Part shown: positions 29,273 to 33,496 of the stretch, in pieces
Layout: each line of letters starts with the position of its first letter
Numbering within the stretch: position 1 is the stretch's first letter
DNA from: Pseudomonadota bacterium
GTDB lineage: Bacteria; Pseudomonadota; Gammaproteobacteria; Burkholderiales; Thiobacillaceae
Reading direction: 5' to 3'
NCBI GenBank assembly: GCA_030690985.1
Contig: JAUYFG010000121.1
Location: 1 to 33,496 of the forward strand
DNA length: 33,496 nt
Position numbers and translations under genes: made by a program
Notes under the pieces: generated by a model
Database searches by the model: none
Told to the model about the DNA's origin: nothing
What the model saw: the letters and a program-made list of their open reading frames with translations, nothing else

Positions 29273-29677
29273 ATGGACGACCTGACCCTGGACGAAGCCC
29301 TGGAAGACCTGGAATCCGCCGAAGACTTCCTCAACTACTTCGGCGTCGCCTTCGACGCCGCCGTGGTGCATGTCAACCGTCTGCACATCCTGCAGCGCTA
29401 TCACAACACCCTGGCCCAGGCCGGCGCACTACCCGAGTCGGAAGCGGCCCAGCGCGCGGTCTACACGACCCTGTTGACGCGCGCCTACCAGGACTTCGTC
29501 ACCTCCGACGCCCTCACCGAAAAGGTGTTCAAGGTATTTCACATGCACGAGCCGCAGACCACCTTCGTACCGCTCTCGTCCATCACCTTCTCCGCGAAGC
29601 CCGAGCCGGCAGCGGGCGGATGCGACTGCGGCGGCAAAGGGGTTTGCCACAGTTCCGAGGCCGCTTTGCGCAACTGA
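29273..29677 (+). CDS. nifW: Nitrogenase stabilizing/protective protein NifW
   Basis: LEDLESAEDFLNYFGVAFDAAVVHVNRLHILQRYHNTL. Confidence 0.93.
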   Translation: MDDLTLDEALEDLESAEDFLNYFGVAFDAAVVHVNRLHILQRYHNTLAQAGALPESEAAQRAVYTTLLTRAYQDFVTSDALTEKVFKVFHMHEPQTTFVPLSSITFSAKPEPAAGGCDCGGKGVCHSSEAALRN

Positions 29678-29679
29678 TC

Positions 29680-30141
29680 ATGGAACAACGCTTCGACTTC
29701 GGCGTCGCCGTGCGGCTGACGCGCAATGTCCGCAACGACGGCACCTTCCCTGGCCTGGAGGTCGGCAACCTGCTGATCAAGCGCGGCAGCGTCGGCTATG
29801 TGATGAACGTCGGCACCTTCCTGCAGGACCAGATCATCTACACCGTCAACTTCCTCGACCAGGGCCGCGTCGTCGGCTGTCGTGACGAAGAACTGATCGG
29901 AGTCGACGAACCCTGGGTGGACAGCCGCTTCGAAACCCGCGAGAAAGTCACCGCCCGGCTCGCGCTTTCCATCCGTGGCGAAGTCGTGGTCCCGCCCGGC
30001 AGCGTCGGCGAAGTGTTCAAGGTGCTGCGCGATCTGCCAGCTGGTGTGCAATACCACGTGCACTTCCCTGGCGGCCACCTGTTGCAAGTACCGGAAGCGC
30101 TGCTGGACAACCCGGAGGAGGAACCCCATGAACCTGTTTAA
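29680..30141 (+). CDS. nifZ: NifZ
   Basis: VAVRLTRNVRNDGTFPGLEVGNLLIKRGSVGYVMNVGTFLQDQIIYTVNF; follows nifW. Confidence 0.92.
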   Translation: MEQRFDFGVAVRLTRNVRNDGTFPGLEVGNLLIKRGSVGYVMNVGTFLQDQIIYTVNFLDQGRVVGCRDEELIGVDEPWVDSRFETREKVTARLALSIRGEVVVPPGSVGEVFKVLRDLPAGVQYHVHFPGGHLLQVPEALLDNPEEEPHEPV

Positions 30142-30152
30142 CGCACGGAATC

Positions 30153-30228
30153 GTAGGTTGGGCAAAGCGAAGCGTGCCCAACATTGCAACGGTGGCTTGT
30201 TGGGCACGCTTCGCTTTGCCCAACCTAC
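30153..30228. repeat. Family E GTAG palindrome in nifZ-nifM gap
   Basis: GTAGGTTGGGCAAAGCGAAGCGTGCCCAAC...GTTGGGCACGCTTCGCTTTGCCCAACCTAC. Confidence 0.97.
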
Positions 30229-30247
30229 AAAACCCTGACAGCCTCCC

Positions 30248-31087
30248 ATGCCTGAACCCTCCACCCTCGCCTATCTGGAACTGAAGACCGCGCAGAGCCT
30301 GTTCGGAAAATCACCGACGGAACTCGCCGAAGCCGAGCGCGCCAAGGTGCGCAATCTCGCCGGCCGCCAATACGGTCTGGAGGCGCGTGTACTGCACGCC
30401 TCGGAAGCGCGCGACGCGATGGTGCCGCAAGCCAGCCTGCAAGCCGCATTGGAAGAAATCCGCAAACGCTATCCGGAGGCGGAGGAATTCGACGCCGACC
30501 TGACGCGCAACGGACTCGACCAGGACGGCTTCGTCGCCGCGCTGGAACGCGAACTGAGGGTCGAAGCCATCCTGGAAAAAATCGGCGCGCACGCACCGCA
30601 GGTTTCCGAGGTCGACGTCGAACTCTATTACCAATATCACCCCGACCAGTTCCGCCGCCCGGAAACCCGGCGCGCCCGTCACATCCTGATCACGCTCAAC
30701 CCGGAACTGCCGGAAAACACCGCCACAACCGCCCGCGCCCGAATCGAAGCCATCGCCGCACGCCTGGCCAAGGAACCGAAACGCTTCGAGGAACAAGCCA
30801 TGAAGCACTCGGAATGCCCCACCGCGCTGCAAGGCGGCCTGCTCGGAGACATCCCGCGCGACAAGCTCTACCCGGAACTCGACGCTGCCCTCTTCGCCCT
30901 GTCCGCCGGCCAGGTCAGCGACGTGCTGGAATCACCACTGGGTTATCACCTGTTGCTGTGCGAATCCATCCAGGAAGCGCGCGTGCTCAGTCTCGACCAG
31001 GCGCGCGCGCCTATCCGCAACTTGCTGGAACAACGCCGCAAGCACGTCTGCCAGCAAGCCTGGATAAAGCAACTCCAAGCGAGTTGA
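30248..31087 (+). CDS. nifM: NifM, parvulin-type peptidyl-prolyl isomerase
   Basis: RRARHILITLNPELPENT, GGLLGDIPRDKLYPELDAALFALSAGQVSDVLESPLGYHLLLCE. Confidence 0.93.
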   Translation: MPEPSTLAYLELKTAQSLFGKSPTELAEAERAKVRNLAGRQYGLEARVLHASEARDAMVPQASLQAALEEIRKRYPEAEEFDADLTRNGLDQDGFVAALERELRVEAILEKIGAHAPQVSEVDVELYYQYHPDQFRRPETRRARHILITLNPELPENTATTARARIEAIAARLAKEPKRFEEQAMKHSECPTALQGGLLGDIPRDKLYPELDAALFALSAGQVSDVLESPLGYHLLLCESIQEARVLSLDQARAPIRNLLEQRRKHVCQQAWIKQLQAS

Positions 31088-31089
31088 CC

Positions 31090-31542
31090 ATGCTGCTCAG
31101 CCGGCGTAGGGCGGAAAAGCGGCTTTATCGCGCCTTCCGCCGTATGCCACTGAAGATGGCGGAAGGCGCCGGCAAAAGGCCGCCGGCTTTTCCGCCCTAC
31201 GGTCTGCCCCTGTTTTACCTGGCCAAACTGATCCAGCCCCCCACCCGCGCCGGCTGGCTGACCACCGTGCGCGGTCGCGGCGGCGGCGTGAAACTCACCG
31301 CCGAAGCCGAAACCATCACCCTGCTCGACATCCTGCACCTCACCGACGGCCATCGCGTCACCACGGAATGCCTGCTCGGTTTCAAAGCCTGCGAAGACGA
31401 AACCGCCTGCGTGCTGCACTGCCAATGGAAACCGATCAAACAGGAACTGACCGATGGACTCGGCGGCTACAGCCTCGCCGCCCTGGCCAACAGCGCGCTG
31501 CCCCCCTGGCTGCTGCGAAGCGAAGACGACGAATCGGCGTGA
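31090..31542 (+). CDS. Rrf2-family regulator whose N-terminal HTH segment is encoded by a family D repeat; may be nonfunctional
   Basis: MLLSRR start; LPLFYLAKLIQPPTRAGWLTTVRGRGGGVKLTAEAETITLLDILHLTDG; Cys cluster CLLGFKACEDETACVLHC. Confidence 0.8.
   Translation: MLLSRRRAEKRLYRAFRRMPLKMAEGAGKRPPAFPPYGLPLFYLAKLIQPPTRAGWLTTVRGRGGGVKLTAEAETITLLDILHLTDGHRVTTECLLGFKACEDETACVLHCQWKPIKQELTDGLGGYSLAALANSALPPWLLRSEDDESA
31106..31200. repeat. Family D GTAG bipartite palindrome, copy 4, inside rrf2
   Basis: GTAGGGCGGAAAAGCGGCTTTATCGCGCCTTCCGCC...GGCCGCCGGCTTTTCCGCCCTAC. Confidence 0.95.
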
Positions 31543-31713
31543 TGAGCCCTCTGTAGCGCCGGCTGATGCAGCCCCTACAGTCTCAGCACGAACGGAACAG
31601 GTCGATCCTGGAAATACCGGCTTACCGCGTCCTGGTCACTGGGATAGCGCATGGCTACAGGCGCTGGAGGCCATAAGGACGCTCACCGTTTGGGTGAATC
31701 CGCGTGGCAAGCC

Positions 31714-31827
31714 GTAGGAGCGGGCTTGCCCGCGATTGGCGGCCGCTATCGCGGGCAGCGGAGTCGTTGCCGCTTCAGCGGCTTTACGAATCCGGCGTGC
31801 CCCTTGCGGGTGCAAGCCCGCTCCTAC
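31714..31827. repeat. GTAG palindrome, family G (GTAGGAGCGGGCTTGC...GCAAGCCCGCTCCTAC)
   Basis: Inverted terminal arms; resembles Pseudomonas-type REP sequences as I recall them. Confidence 0.92.
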
Positions 31828-31970
31828 GGCAACACGTTACCTACTACGAATCACATAGAGACTTTACCAAGGGCCTTTCGCCCTGAGCCAGTCGAAGCGG
31901 CTTGTTCGAGGCCCCCTCACGTAAAACCGTTTTAGTGACATACTTGCCGGCGATGAATACATACAGTGCC

Positions 31971-32037
31971 GTCATTCCGGCGAAAGCCGGAATCCAGTGA
32001 AATCAATTACCTGGACCCCGGCTTCCGCCGGGGTGAC
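31971..32037. repeat. GTCATTCCGGCGAAAGCCGGAATCCAG...CTGGACCCCGGCTTCCGCCGGGGTGAC inverted repeat
   Basis: Same family as 17234-17323, diverged arms. Confidence 0.9.
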
Positions 32038-32087
32038 TAAATAATAAGCGTTTCCTTATCTGAATTCGCATAACTCGGCGAACAACA

Positions 32088-33257
32088 TTGATGACTTCCA
32101 ATCCGAAAATCCCGTATTTCATATCCGCCCTTGAAGAAAGCCTGCGTGACGGCAGCTTTGTGAAACTCTCCCTGGGCAATTACAAGGGGCCGGAAGACCA
32201 GCTTAAAAATATCCATGTCCGGAGAATCCAGGTCAAGCGCGAGGAAAAACTAAGTTTTACCTATCGCTATAAAACCCGCGACATCGTTAAAAACCATGAC
32301 TTCGCCGAAGGGATAGCGCTAATCAGTGAAGCGCTTGCCAGTGGGTTTCATGTCGCGACACTGTTAACCACCGCGTTCGATCTGATTCTTGAAAACCAGT
32401 CCTTGAAGAAGAAAGAGGCCAGCCATACAGCACCTGCGCCATCCGGCCACGACCGCGATAAAAAACGGCTGATCGGCACTGAAAACAAAGCGTATCTCCA
32501 CGCCCTGAACATTACCGACGACAAAGGGATTGTCTGCAAAAGCGCCCAGGACAAATACCGCCAGATCAATAAATATGTCGAGATTCTAAGCAGCCTTATT
32601 CAAGGCATTGCGCCCGGACAACTGAAGAAGATCGTCGACATGGGCTCAGGCAAGGGTTATCTGACCTTTGCGCTCTACGACTATCTGATCGGAATCGGCC
32701 TGCACCCCGAAGTGATCGGCGTCGAATATCGCGCCGAGCTTGTGGCGCTATGCAACAAAATCGCGGCGGACGCGCAATTTCACAGCCTGCATTTTTCCCA
32801 GGGCAGCATCGCCGACTACGATTGCAGCGATGCGAACATCCTGATCGCGCTCCACGCCTGCGACACGGCAACCGACGATGCGATCTACAAGGGCATCACG
32901 GCAGGCGCGGATTTGATCGTCGTTGCCCCCTGCTGCCACAAACAGATTCGCCGCGAAATCGAAAAAGCCAAAGCGCACAACGACCTGGATTTCCTGATGA
33001 AACACGGCATCTTTGTCGAGCGCCAGGCGGAAATGGTGACAGATGGCCTGCGCGCCCTGATTCTGGAATATTGCGGCTATACCACGAAGGTATTTGAATT
33101 TATCTCGGATGCCCATACGCCGAAAAACATCCTGATAGTCGGCGCAAAAAACAAAAAGCCCCCCGCATCCGACCCCGCCATTTTAGAAAACATCAAGGCC
33201 GCCAAAGCTTATTTCGGGATCGAAACTCACCACCTGGAAAAAATGCTGGGGCTGTAA
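32088..33257 (+). CDS. Class I SAM-dependent methyltransferase, Methyltransf_32-like
   Basis: KIVDMGSGKGYLTFALYDYL motif I; IALHACDTATDDAIYKGITAGADLIVVAPCCHKQIRREI. Confidence 0.82.
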   Translation: MMTSNPKIPYFISALEESLRDGSFVKLSLGNYKGPEDQLKNIHVRRIQVKREEKLSFTYRYKTRDIVKNHDFAEGIALISEALASGFHVATLLTTAFDLILENQSLKKKEASHTAPAPSGHDRDKKRLIGTENKAYLHALNITDDKGIVCKSAQDKYRQINKYVEILSSLIQGIAPGQLKKIVDMGSGKGYLTFALYDYLIGIGLHPEVIGVEYRAELVALCNKIAADAQFHSLHFSQGSIADYDCSDANILIALHACDTATDDAIYKGITAGADLIVVAPCCHKQIRREIEKAKAHNDLDFLMKHGIFVERQAEMVTDGLRALILEYCGYTTKVFEFISDAHTPKNILIVGAKNKKPPASDPAILENIKAAKAYFGIETHHLEKMLGL

Positions 33258-33496
33258 CGTCAAAGCCAACCAGGCGAGCGCGAACCGGCATTTCGCGCGG
33301 TCCGGTTGAGCCGAGGGCCAGGGAAATTCTGATTATTTCGTCACCCCGGCGAAAGCCCAATCCTCTCAACTTAAGCAATCCCCCCTCAAGTGGTTGATTT
33401 GTATCCATGTTTCCGATGCGGCTTAGGATGAGCGGGTCTGGGTTTAGTGGCTCCGGCCACGAAGCGGATCAGGTTTTTTGCCAACTCCGCGAACAC

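Noticed and set aside
30814-31089. N-terminal extension of the rrf2 ORF (92 codons overlapping nifM)
   Set aside because: Overlaps nifM in another frame; ATG at 31090 (MLLSRR) fits Rrf2 N-termini better.

Overview
The window is a GC-rich proteobacterial chromosomal segment, probably betaproteobacterial judging by gene order (inference). Order: rluB-scpB-scpA (-); tRNA-Ser(GGA) (-); a translationally coupled membrane glycan/lipid operon (+) of TVP38/DedA-like, GT2, ArnT-like GT, PAP2, ArnT/GT39-like, PAP2; glgP (+); a TacA/TacT-type DUF1778-GNAT toxin-antitoxin pair (-); amtB with a sigma-54 promoter (-); a hisB-H-A-F-I-E / HIT / tatA-B-C cluster (-) with hisC divergent (+); a GGDEF-EAL protein (+); btaB-btaA betaine-lipid genes (-); a nifV-cysE-orf65-nifW-nifZ-nifM-rrf2 cluster (+) behind a sigma-54 promoter; and a Methyltransf_32-like protein (+). 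The main unexplained layer is a set of GTAG...CTAC palindromic REP/BIME-like elements from several unrelated stem families. They fill most gaps of the nif cluster and three appear to be translated: as the N-terminus of CysE, as the N-terminal part of the HTH of an Rrf2 regulator, and as the C-terminal tail of an ArnT-like transferase. A second observation is a 72-bp direct repeat of the hisC 3' end (68/72 identical by eye) that brackets a ~4.6 kb segment carrying the GGDEF-EAL gene and btaBA. All family calls come from reading the sequence; no database search was run.
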